This document shows positions 20,151-29,621 of a stretch of 64,000 nucleotides of DNA, in pieces. Positions within the stretch are counted from its first letter, which is position 1, and each line of letters begins with the position of its first letter. The stretch is taken from contig PNOF01000001.1 in NCBI GenBank assembly GCA_013824645.1, positions 62,001 to 126,000 on the forward strand, given 5' to 3'. The translations under genes were made by a program, and so were the position numbers. The DNA is from Syntrophus sp. (in: bacteria) (GTDB taxonomy: Bacteria; Desulfobacterota; Syntrophorhabdia; Syntrophorhabdales; Syntrophorhabdaceae). Below the pieces are notes generated by a model. The model was not told where the DNA came from. It worked only from the letters and a program-made list of their open reading frames with translations, and did not search any database.

Positions 20151-23100
20151 ATGAGAGTCATCTTTTGTAAACCCATTCGATCGAGAGGCCCTATAGTGAT
20201 GAATTTTTTTGCGCGGCAGACTTTTCTTGCCATTATTGTTACTGTCTTTGTTACTGTCTTTTTTCTGACTGGCGCCATAGCGGCTAGCCCTTTATACGAA
20301 GACGACGAAAACATCTTCAAGGAAATCATTGATGCGTATACGTTGAACTTTCAAGAGAGTGGCTTCTGGTCCTATGTGTCAAAAAATAAAGAATATATCA
20401 ATACATCTATCATCGAAAAAATCGTTGAAACCGGCATCGCAAAAAAAGATGAAACACTCATTAAGCTCGGTCTGGAAACAGCCCGGATGAAGGAAGATCG
20501 GCTGGCCCTGGCAAAAGGCTCATTACAGACAGCCGACTACTATCTCTTTCTGTCCAACAATAAAGAAGCCCTTAAGCTCTACGATAGGGCCCTTTCCCTT
20601 TTTCATGTGCTGGAAGACCTCTCCGGTCAGGCAAAGGCGTATGAAGGCAAAGGCGATATTGCATTTTCTATTGGAAATAATAAAGAAGCGGCGATTACGT
20701 ACGATAAGGCCTTAGACCTCTATATTTATGCCAACGATTCCATCGGTCAGGGTACTATTTACCGGAAATTGGGCGACATATCGCTTCATACAGGTGATAA
20801 TGAAAAAGCACGTTCAATGTATCAAAGAACGTTGATTTTTCTTTCCAGAAAAGAAAATCTCATTGCGCAGGGTGATCTCTATCGCAGCATGGGGAACATG
20901 TATCTGCGGAAAAGAGAATACGCCAAGGCCACAAGTTCCTATAATAGAGCACTCATCTATTATACACACGGCCAGTACCCTACAGGGCAGGCCGATGTTT
21001 ACCGTGCCATGGGTAAGATGCAGATGCAAACCGGTAAGAACGAGAAAGCAATGGTCCTTTACGAAAAAGCCCGGCCGATTTACGTGGAAGCAAAGTCCCT
21101 CATAGGTCAGGGGGATGTTGAGAAGGGCCTCGCAGAGATCAACTATGATATAGGCAACAATGTGAAAGCTCTTGAGCAATACGAAAAAGCCTTCATCTTT
21201 TACTCCAAAGCAGATTATCCGCTCGGTATTGCCGACGTTTACAGAGGTATGGGGCAGATACAGGTGCGGATGGGTATGTGCGACAAAGGGTCTGCATTAT
21301 TTGAAAAAGCGCTTACCCTCTATCGAAAAATAATAGAACCTCTCGGAGAAGGTTCTATTTACAAAGGTTTCGGAGACATTGCGTACTCTACGATGAATTT
21401 TGCAGAGGCCCTGAATATGTATGATAAGGCCCTTGTCATTTACCGTAAGATAGACGAACCACTGGGACAGGGCAATGTTTACCGGGGCATAGGTGACATC
21501 TTTTTCTATGCAGGTGACAATAGCCAGGCAATGGAGTGCTATGAAAAGGCCCTCCTTTTTTATGCTAAGGTAACCTCCCCCGTAGACGAAGCCAATACAT
21601 ACCGCAGTATGGGTGATATTTATCGCGGAACCGGAAACAACAATCGCGCAATAGAGATGTATAATAAAGCGCTCTCACGCTATTATGCAACCAATCAACC
21701 AATCTTTCAGGGAAATATTTACCGGATCATCGGTGAAATGTATCAGCAAAAGAACAATTATGAGGGAGCGCTCAACATGTATGAAGAAGCGCTCAATATT
21801 ATTGGCAAAACCGGTTCAACAGCAGATGAGGGCCATATCTACCAAAACACGGGCGATCTTTTCCTTATTACAGGAGACGACGATAAAGCCCTGGGGCAGT
21901 ATGAAAAGTCGCTTCTTGTTTACCGTCGGATGGAAGATAAAGAATCTGAAGCGTATCTGCTTATGAAAATGGCCTCACTTTCCGGAAAACAAGAGAAAGT
22001 TGCCGAAGCGATGGCGCTTTACGAAGAAGCGCTTGCCGGGCTTGAGAAGGTAAGAAGCCGGCCCGCATTTTCTCAGATGAGAAAAAATTACACGAACAAA
22101 GTCTATGACTACTATGAGGATGCGGTCCTGTTCATGCTCGAGCACAAAGAGAACACCAAGGCATTTCAATATATAGAGGTAATGAAGGCCCGCGTTTTTC
22201 TTGACCAGCTCGCAAAAGCAGGGGTAGATCTTGAGAAGGGTATCGATAAATCATCAAAAGAAGAAAGGGACGCTATTGAAAAATCCCTTGTCCTTATCAA
22301 TAAAAAACTCCTCGAAGAATATCAGAAAACAGAACCTGAAGAAAAGGTACTCAAGACACTGCAAACATCCTCTGCGGAAATGGCGGAAAAACTCGAAGCA
22401 GTAAAACGGATGATACGCTACAAGAATCCCCTCTATGCTTCCGTCCAATATCCCGAACCAATCACCCTGACTGCGCTTCAGAAAAACATACTCAACGATA
22501 AAGAGGTCATCATTGAGTATTTTCTTTCCAGGGACCATCTTTACTGTTTTGTAATCGGAAACAAACAATATGAAGTTATAGAGCTTCCCATAAACAGAGC
22601 CAATCTTGAGAAAAAGGTGAAGGATTTTTTGAAAAATATCGCGGGCCACATAAAGGGGATTCCTTTTGCGGAGACTCAGGCAGCGGACCTATACATGGAA
22701 CTCGTCAAACCCCTGGAAGGGTTTCTCGAAAACAAAACAGTTATCATCATACCTTACGGCGTGCTTACCCACCTGCCCTTTGATGCTCTCATTACAGAAA
22801 GTGACGGGGAACGTACCTACATGATCGAACAATACAGCATGAAATATGTTCAGTCCGCAACCATGCTCAATATGTTGAGAACCCAATACAAAAGACGGGG
22901 TCTAACAGATAGCTTTATCGGTTTCGGCGACCCTGTCTATGATTATGAAAGCATCAAAGAGGGTCTGCTTTCACCAAATATGCTTACGAATGGAAGCTAT
23001 CTCCGTTCAGGCGGTTCCTTTGCGAGACTGGAAGACAGTGAAGATGACATCAGGACAATCGCAGAAATATTCACTGATGAAAAGAAGACAGCCCGGACAT

Positions 23101-23591
23101 TGCAGGGAATTGACGCAAACGAAGAGCAGGCAAAAACACCGGACATGGAGCAATATGCCTACATCCATTTCGCCGCCCAATGCATCCTTAATAAAAACTT
23201 TCAGGCAATAGCTTTGAGTCATAGCCCTGAAAGCCCTGATGACGGCCTTTTGACTCTCGGCGAAATTATGAACAGCTCCTACAAGGCTAACCTTGTCACC
23301 CTCCCGGCATGCAAGACCAGTCTTGGGGAAATGGACCACGGAGAAGGGATTACCGGATTAACAAGGGCCGTTATGTATGCAGGAAGTCCTGCCGCTGTAG
23401 TCAGTCTCTGGAACGTAAGCAGTGAAGGCGCCAGCGCGCTGATGGCCGGATTTTACGAGAACATGCTCAAGAAAGGATTATCAAAGGAAGAAGCTCTCCG
23501 CCTGGCCAAGACTGATCTGATGGGAGACAGCGAGGACGAAACCTTCCATCACCCCTTTTTCTGGTCAGGTTTCGTCATGTACGGAGAATAA
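20151..23591 (+). CDS. TPR-repeat CHAT-domain (caspase-like) protein
   Basis: Many tandem ~40-aa TPR-like repeats; C-terminal CHAT with YIHFAAQ and LVTLPACKTSLG...GLTRAVMYAGSPAAVVSLWNV; start possibly 20199. Confidence 0.9.
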   Translation: MRVIFCKPIRSRGPIVMNFFARQTFLAIIVTVFVTVFFLTGAIAASPLYEDDENIFKEIIDAYTLNFQESGFWSYVSKNKEYINTSIIEKIVETGIAKKDETLIKLGLETARMKEDRLALAKGSLQTADYYLFLSNNKEALKLYDRALSLFHVLEDLSGQAKAYEGKGDIAFSIGNNKEAAITYDKALDLYIYANDSIGQGTIYRKLGDISLHTGDNEKARSMYQRTLIFLSRKENLIAQGDLYRSMGNMYLRKREYAKATSSYNRALIYYTHGQYPTGQADVYRAMGKMQMQTGKNEKAMVLYEKARPIYVEAKSLIGQGDVEKGLAEINYDIGNNVKALEQYEKAFIFYSKADYPLGIADVYRGMGQIQVRMGMCDKGSALFEKALTLYRKIIEPLGEGSIYKGFGDIAYSTMNFAEALNMYDKALVIYRKIDEPLGQGNVYRGIGDIFFYAGDNSQAMECYEKALLFYAKVTSPVDEANTYRSMGDIYRGTGNNNRAIEMYNKALSRYYATNQPIFQGNIYRIIGEMYQQKNNYEGALNMYEEALNIIGKTGSTADEGHIYQNTGDLFLITGDDDKALGQYEKSLLVYRRMEDKESEAYLLMKMASLSGKQEKVAEAMALYEEALAGLEKVRSRPAFSQMRKNYTNKVYDYYEDAVLFMLEHKENTKAFQYIEVMKARVFLDQLAKAGVDLEKGIDKSSKEERDAIEKSLVLINKKLLEEYQKTEPEEKVLKTLQTSSAEMAEKLEAVKRMIRYKNPLYASVQYPEPITLTALQKNILNDKEVIIEYFLSRDHLYCFVIGNKQYEVIELPINRANLEKKVKDFLKNIAGHIKGIPFAETQAADLYMELVKPLEGFLENKTVIIIPYGVLTHLPFDALITESDGERTYMIEQYSMKYVQSATMLNMLRTQYKRRGLTDSFIGFGDPVYDYESIKEGLLSPNMLTNGSYLRSGGSFARLEDSEDDIRTIAEIFTDEKKTARTLQGIDANEEQAKTPDMEQYAYIHFAAQCILNKNFQAIALSHSPESPDDGLLTLGEIMNSSYKANLVTLPACKTSLGEMDHGEGITGLTRAVMYAGSPAAVVSLWNVSSEGASALMAGFYENMLKKGLSKEEALRLAKTDLMGDSEDETFHHPFFWSGFVMYGE

Positions 23592-23637
23592 AAGAAATTA
23601 TGGCTTTGACCATTTTGTTCCTGTCGGTAAAGCTCGA

Positions 23638-23820
23638 TCAACCCATAAGCTTTTTCAGCCGATCAATGAGCGTTTTTAGTATATTGTCCCGCTCCTTCAA
23701 GGCCTCACGAAACTCCCGATGGTGAGTTCTAATAATCTCAATTTCCAGATGTGAATTGTACCTTTCGAGAACATTGAGAAGAAACTTGGCTTCCTCATCA
23801 TTCATTCCCATGGTTAACAT
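23638..23820 (-). CDS. Small hypothetical protein
   Basis: 60 aa charged helical ORF. Confidence 0.4.
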   Translation of the reverse strand: MLTMGMNDEEAKFLLNVLERYNSHLEIEIIRTHHREFREALKERDNILKTLIDRLKKLMG

Positions 23821-23865
23821 GACATCCTCCTTTTTCCTTCACATACTCCGGTAACAACACCTCTT

Positions 23866-23913
23866 ATTCCATTACTAAGATCAAAGATAGCGCTTTGATC
23901 TTAGTAATGGAAT
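23866..23913. repeat. 48-bp short-form palindromic repeat
   Basis: attccattactaagatcaaagatagcgctttgatcttagtaatggaat. Confidence 0.9.
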
Positions 23914-24428
23914 CACCCCTGCCGGTAAATGTACTGATACGCGCTCCTAAGCCGATTTCCGATAATTCCTGCAAGATGTTTATAAATCATAAGCCCTTCA
24001 GCGGGATGGCGTTTGACCACGTGCTCAATGGAATCTCTGGCTATCCGGATGACCTTCACATCGGTTACGCAATTCGCCGTTGCAGTATACACATATGGTT
24101 CTACCAGCGCGGACCAGCCGAATATTTCACCTGGCCGTATTACAGAAAAATGCATGTTGTCCTTTTCCAGGACAACAATATCAACTACTCCCTCAACAAG
24201 CTCATAGATGTAGGGCGCTTCCTCGTCTGTCCTGAAAATGACTGAATCCTTTTTGAAAGTAATCTCTTCGGCCATTTTCCCTATTTCAGCAATAACGCGC
24301 TGGCTTACCCCTTTAAAGAGGTCTGATTCCTTGGTGGGAGATGCTTCCATGATGGGCATATTGATGACCCCCTTTTTTAATCCCCTTAATAACTGTAATA
24401 GCACAAGATGGGAATATTTCAACAACAA
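23913..24428 (-). CDS. Cyclic nucleotide-binding domain protein
   Basis: IRPGEIFGWSALVEPYVYTATANCVTDVKVIRI. Confidence 0.88.
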   Translation of the reverse strand: MLLKYSHLVLLQLLRGLKKGVINMPIMEASPTKESDLFKGVSQRVIAEIGKMAEEITFKKDSVIFRTDEEAPYIYELVEGVVDIVVLEKDNMHFSVIRPGEIFGWSALVEPYVYTATANCVTDVKVIRIARDSIEHVVKRHPAEGLMIYKHLAGIIGNRLRSAYQYIYRQG

Positions 24429-24470
24429 TCTGAACTATTACACCGGCAATTAAACGCACAAATGAAGTTG

Positions 24471-24495
24471 TCATTCCCGCGCACGCGGAAATCCA
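24471..24495. repeat. Dispersed palindrome tcattcccgcgcacgcggaaatcca
   Basis: Imperfect inverted repeat; second copy 24532-24556. Confidence 0.75.
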
Positions 24496-24531
24496 GGCCA
24501 AAGAACTGCGCTTGACCATTGAGCGCCGCCG

Positions 24532-24556
24532 TCATTCCCGCGCACGCGGGAATCCA
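24532..24556. repeat. Dispersed palindrome tcattcccgcgcacgcgggaatcca
   Basis: Inverted repeat, same family as 24471-24495. Confidence 0.75.
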
Positions 24557-24724
24557 GAACCTTGAGGTAGCGGAGTTATGGTTTTTATTTGTTGGAATAA
24601 TAATATCATTTCACAAGAAACATACCGGCAGACACACAGCTCTTTGGGAGGGGGTCTATTAAGTTTCATTTACAAGAGGGTCCGTAATATGGTAATAAAC
24701 TGGGGTATATCTTGAAACCACAAT

Positions 24725-24798
24725 GCGCCCATAGCTCAATTGGATAGAGTGTTGGACTACGAATCCAAAGGTTGCAAGTTCGATCCTTGCTGGGCGCA
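24725..24798 (+). tRNA. tRNA-Arg(ACG)
   Basis: Cloverleaf: acceptor gcgccca/tgggcgc, anticodon loop ctacgaa, T-arm with gttcgatcc. Confidence 0.95.
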
Positions 24799-25294
24799 TG
24801 TAATACCAAGGGTTTACACGTATTCCATAAAAACATCCTGTGACTACTCGGTGACTATTTTGCGCTGCTCTATCGCCGCAGAACCGCGAAACTCCTGGAA
24901 AATACCGCTTTTATTATCCAAAGGCTCACTCCGGTCTGTATCCAAACATTTCTCCTCAGTGATATGCGGTTATCAGATAATTGTGAAATCATCTGGCAGA
25001 TCGTTACATTATTTTAAAGAAATTATAGGGTCGATGGTAAATAGCAGGGTGGTTCGGGGGGGGTGCAAATGACATCTACGAAGCAATAAATCATTACTAA
25101 ACGGAAAACGTTGATTACCACTTGAAACACCCATGCCGACACGTCGGCACAAATAATGTTTAAAATCTGCTGGCGTAGCAAGCGGTCAGCTGGATTGACT
25201 TTTTAGACAATAATAATTTTTGTTCATCTCATGTCTTGTGTCGGCACCAGCCATTTGCTGTTTCCAGGTGTATCGTCATGGATTTTTGGTATTT

Positions 25295-26368
25295 TCACAT
25301 TCCGTATGATACTTTTCCTAAAAATTGTATGAATTTCCGGAGCAGTTGTTCATCGAAGCATAGTCTCATGCCCTGATCGCGATCATCCTGCCCTGAACCA
25401 TCCTCCAGTTTATTGTTCTCTGCCGGCGTTCCGATCATGATCTGCGCCGCCTTCATCGGAGATAGAGCTTCCTTGTATGGCCGACGGGACGTCATAGCAT
25501 CGAACACATCTGTAATTCTCAATACGCGGGCCAGGATAGTTATATTTTGCCCTTCCAGGCTCATGGGGTAACCACCGCCGCAAAAGTCCTCATGGTGATG
25601 TAATACAGCTTTCTTGACAAAAGCGGGGGTTTCCGTGTCGAGGAGCATCGCCAAACCGCTCAAGGGATGGCGTTTCATGATTTCCCACTCCATTGCGGTG
25701 AGAGGTCCGTCTTTATTGAGTATCTTCGGGGAGACAAAAGCCTTTCCGATGTCGTGGAGCAGGGCGCCGACGCCGCACTGTTTTAATATTTCCTTTTTCT
25801 GAACTTCATCGAATGCTTGATAATCCGGTTCTATCTGTTCAAGAACGTCCGGGTTATCCCTCAGAAAGGCCACGGTAAACCATAGAACCTTAGTGGCATG
25901 CTCATATGTCTTGTAGTCATGGCCAATCATTTTCGCCAGTGCCTGAAGGGAATTTGATTCAGCTATAAATATCAGCGCATTCTTGACCAGTGATTGCGTC
26001 CGTCGCAATGCATCCATATTCATTGTGCCCAGCCCTAAGGATGTTTCAAAGGAGTCTTTGACGACATTTGTGGAAACTCTACTGAATATAGCTGCCTTCT
26101 GCTCGTCCGACGATCCTTGATTCTCAAGGATATTCCCCAGGTAAGTCTCCAGGTATTGTTCATACTTGATCTCTTCTTCGAGGTCGATGAAGACCTCCGT
26201 CGGTCCGCAGTTGGCAAGCATAGTTATCTGTTTCGTACTGACTTCATTACCATTACGCGCCCAGAGGGTGTGGCGTCCGTTTGATGAAAGGACATATATT
26301 TTAAACTTCGGTAAGCATCCCGGTATTATCGCACCCGGAGGAATGGCCATGTACCTTTTATCGTTCAT
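25295..26368 (-). CDS. HD-GYP-type phosphodiesterase-like protein
   Basis: GALLHDIGKAFV, HHHEDFCGGGYP, RVLRITDVFDAMTSRRPYKEALSP. Confidence 0.9.
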   Translation of the reverse strand: MNDKRYMAIPPGAIIPGCLPKFKIYVLSSNGRHTLWARNGNEVSTKQITMLANCGPTEVFIDLEEEIKYEQYLETYLGNILENQGSSDEQKAAIFSRVSTNVVKDSFETSLGLGTMNMDALRRTQSLVKNALIFIAESNSLQALAKMIGHDYKTYEHATKVLWFTVAFLRDNPDVLEQIEPDYQAFDEVQKKEILKQCGVGALLHDIGKAFVSPKILNKDGPLTAMEWEIMKRHPLSGLAMLLDTETPAFVKKAVLHHHEDFCGGGYPMSLEGQNITILARVLRITDVFDAMTSRRPYKEALSPMKAAQIMIGTPAENNKLEDGSGQDDRDQGMRLCFDEQLLRKFIQFLGKVSYGM

Positions 26369-26786
26369 GAGATATGTTCTCTTTTATTTGCATTCAATAA
26401 ACTGTTTTTTTCATATACTATTTTTGAGTTTTACTTTTTTCATTAATTACCTCAACCATACCCCAAAACTGTACAGGCCAACAGTTTGACTGCCCGGCTT
26501 TCAAACCAGATAAGACATTGTCTGAGCGGGGCATTTCCCACTTTATATACGTTCATGCTATCCTCCCACTTATAACATCCCGATAACAGGCAGTTATGGG
26601 GGCTCAACAGATAACCCATAGGAAACGGATCGTTTATACAGACTAATATAAGTATCGCTTGTAATAATAAAAACTTAAAAAGTGTCGGGAGGGCCATATT
26701 GTTTGAAATATTGTACCAACGACGGAGATGATAAAAGCATTACGTTTATCGTCATCAATAACTAAGAGCGTTTCCGTTCCAGAGGG

Positions 26787-28853
26787 CTATCCCACATCGA
26801 TGATAAACAAAATGAGCAGGCCCAAAGAGGCTGCTACGATAAGAAAGAGTAGTGCTTTTGTTAAAAGTCCAATAACAAAGGACGTATTGGCCTTTCTTTT
26901 TTTTAGCTTATCCACTGCCACCTGGATTACCAGCAGTTGTTTGGATAATTCATCATGCCTCATCATCGCATTTTTATATGAGATGGATAAATTCAGATCT
27001 TTTCCGAAACTGACCGCTTCTTCTTTCAGGTTGTCCAACATATTGGCAAATGCTGATTTTTTTCCTTCTCCGAAATAGCCGGAAAATTGACGGATCTGAT
27101 GATGGAGATTGTTTACAAAGTCTTTGATCTTTTCTCTGCTTTCCCTTTCCAGCCTATTGTAATCGGCAGTAATCGAAGCAGATTTACAACTAACATCGAG
27201 ATATCCAAAATAACTATCCGAGGCATATAGCTCCCTTGTTTTCGAAAGGGTTTCATGCAAATCACGAGCATTCTGATTATCTTCCCCAAACCACGATTTC
27301 AAACTGTTCAGACGGTTTTCAGTCTCTTTGAGGGCTGAGACGGCATTCTCTTCTGCGTGTGTCAATAATGCATGGAGTTCTTTGTTAATTTTTGCCTGAC
27401 AACCGGCAAATTCCGGGTCAATAAGGGCTGTCAGATAATATTCGTGGCGCCCTTTGATGAGGCGAATGAGCTGTGGGATGGCCTCTGAATCCTTTTCGTA
27501 TCTCATCCTCATAACGATATCCTGGTAGATCGCCTCAGGGCAGTCACGTTCAAGCATTCTGATGAGACCGATTTGCTCTCCAGCTGCTCTTATATCCTTC
27601 AAATAGAGGTCGTTAATACGGCACATTAATAAAAGGGCAAGTATTTTTCTGGGTTTTGTCTCGGTATTCTTATATGCATTGTTAAAACTGTCCAAAGCAT
27701 AGGTATAATACCCCTTCTCAACATTAAGGTAGCCCATTGCCATATTTACAATGAATCTATTAGGGTTTTCCTCATTGAGCTTCTGGAGGAGCGATTCTGC
27801 CTGAACAAGGTTTCCTGTTCTGAGGTGATCTATGGCAATCCACAGGGCTTCGCCATTGCTTTCCACATTCATTTTTGTTGCCATATGCCAGTCATTGCCC
27901 CTGTAGCCCATAATGACACGGAAGAAACGGAGTTGATATACCCTCTTGATGTCATAAAAGGCATAGTATGCATTGAAATAGGCATCGGGTACATCTTCGG
28001 TGTTCTCCCACCTATGGCGTACCTCATCTAAACCTCTTGCAATGCTGTCCGAAAAGAGCGCATTGATCTGTCTGACCGACAGGTGGCGCAGTTTATCAAA
28101 TGCCTGGGTGATTTCCGGCATATGTTTTGATGGACAATGGGACACAAGGTGTTTTCTGCTCCCGCAATAAAAACATGGCTCATGGACACCCTCAATTAAG
28201 GCATATCTATGTTGGAACTGACTTATCAATATGCTTTCATGGGCCTCAAGATTAACATTGTCCTTCCATAAGACTTCATAAATATTAAACTTACGGGAAA
28301 AACCATCACTTATGGCGCCCACAGGTCGGTACTCTGTCCCCTCCAGATCCTTTACTGCTACATAAACGTTTTCTGAGATATATATTTTATTTTTTTGCCC
28401 ATACATGTGCGTCATCTTTGTCAGCCTATTGACAACCGGCCCATATATCCTGTCGTTCTCTATTATTCCCTTTCCTTGGTTTATGGAAATGGCAAAATCT
28501 ATCCTTTGTTCTTCCGGAAGTTCACTATTTTGTTTATTGAGAATCGTACTCATGCGTATCGCAGATTTTATCGCTTCATTGGGGTCCGCATAAGATGCCA
28601 TTGCCACATTATTTTGGAGGTTTACCATTGTTCCACCGTATTCCGCCACGGTGGAAGCAGCAACATCCTGGCATGCCCATCTGGGCTTCTTGACGCTGGC
28701 GGTGTGGCCATAAATAGCAGATAGCCTCTGGGAATTCATGAGCTCAACGGATAAAACCGTTATCTCTTGCTCCCTCTTATTGTTTCCTCCTTCTTGAGAG
28801 GAACCATCCCATTTTGTTGTGTCTCTTTTTGTCTCGCTAGACATATGTACCAT
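26787..28853 (-). CDS. Degenerate class III cyclase-like domain + CCHC zinc knuckle + TPR-like + C-terminal TM
   Basis: Cyclase-like N-terminus (IDFAISINQGKGI...YGPVVNRLTKM), CFYCGSRKHLVSHC, hydrophobic C-terminus. Confidence 0.65.
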   Translation of the reverse strand: MVHMSSETKRDTTKWDGSSQEGGNNKREQEITVLSVELMNSQRLSAIYGHTASVKKPRWACQDVAASTVAEYGGTMVNLQNNVAMASYADPNEAIKSAIRMSTILNKQNSELPEEQRIDFAISINQGKGIIENDRIYGPVVNRLTKMTHMYGQKNKIYISENVYVAVKDLEGTEYRPVGAISDGFSRKFNIYEVLWKDNVNLEAHESILISQFQHRYALIEGVHEPCFYCGSRKHLVSHCPSKHMPEITQAFDKLRHLSVRQINALFSDSIARGLDEVRHRWENTEDVPDAYFNAYYAFYDIKRVYQLRFFRVIMGYRGNDWHMATKMNVESNGEALWIAIDHLRTGNLVQAESLLQKLNEENPNRFIVNMAMGYLNVEKGYYTYALDSFNNAYKNTETKPRKILALLLMCRINDLYLKDIRAAGEQIGLIRMLERDCPEAIYQDIVMRMRYEKDSEAIPQLIRLIKGRHEYYLTALIDPEFAGCQAKINKELHALLTHAEENAVSALKETENRLNSLKSWFGEDNQNARDLHETLSKTRELYASDSYFGYLDVSCKSASITADYNRLERESREKIKDFVNNLHHQIRQFSGYFGEGKKSAFANMLDNLKEEAVSFGKDLNLSISYKNAMMRHDELSKQLLVIQVAVDKLKKRKANTSFVIGLLTKALLFLIVAASLGLLILFIIDVG

Positions 28854-29261
28854 AAATCCCTTTTAAACTGGTTGATCGGCCAGGAAAAGAACCGAGGTGA
28901 CCATGGGAGCCGCCATTATCCGAAATATTACAATCATTACGAACACCTCTTAATTAAGCGTTAAAAGACTTAACCTTAATATCCTTATTAATTATACACT
29001 GAAAATCCGTAAACAAGAATGAGCTATGTCACGTTTCGGGCATCACCCCTGTTTTCCTTTTCTCTGTTTTTCGTCTCGCGCACAAAACCTTCTTCTTGTG
29101 AATATAGCATATGATCATCAATGTTTTAAAAACTTCCTTCCTATACCCACACGCGGCCCGATACATCATCAATATATATTTTTAATTTTTAATTATTTAG
29201 TAATCACCAGTGACATACTGTTGTCACACCCCTCATTTATACTATCTCTAACTAATGAATA

Positions 29262-29386
29262 ATTCCATTTCTAATTCAAGGATGATATTGAGGCGGGAAG
29301 GAGGAGGAAACCGGAGCGTACACCAGTACGTGAGGATTTATGACGACGCTGCCAACAAAGATAGCGCCTTGAATTAGAAATGGAAT
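29262..29386. repeat. 125-bp long-form palindromic repeat (MITE/REP-like)
   Basis: Perfect 20-bp termini attccatttctaattcaagg/ccttgaattagaaatggaat; central gcgtac-gtacgt hairpin. Confidence 0.9.
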
Positions 29387-29621
29387 AAGATTAAAGGAGT
29401 GTGACCATGTTAAATCTATCAGTAGAAAGAAAGCCAACAACAGACCTCGACGAGTTGTCAGAAGATCAGTGGACAAGCATTGATAGAATATTAAAAATAC
29501 TCGGTTTCGGTGGTTCAAATAGTTCCAATAATTACAACCATTTCAATAGCGCAAAAGATTCTTGCAATTCACCTCCCGATAAGGCAGAATCTTTTTATAC
29601 GTCTAAAATGGTCCAAGCAGC

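Noticed and set aside
24725-25290. tRNA-Arg as an integration site for an island
   Set aside because: No integrase and no direct repeat of the tRNA 3' end seen in the window.
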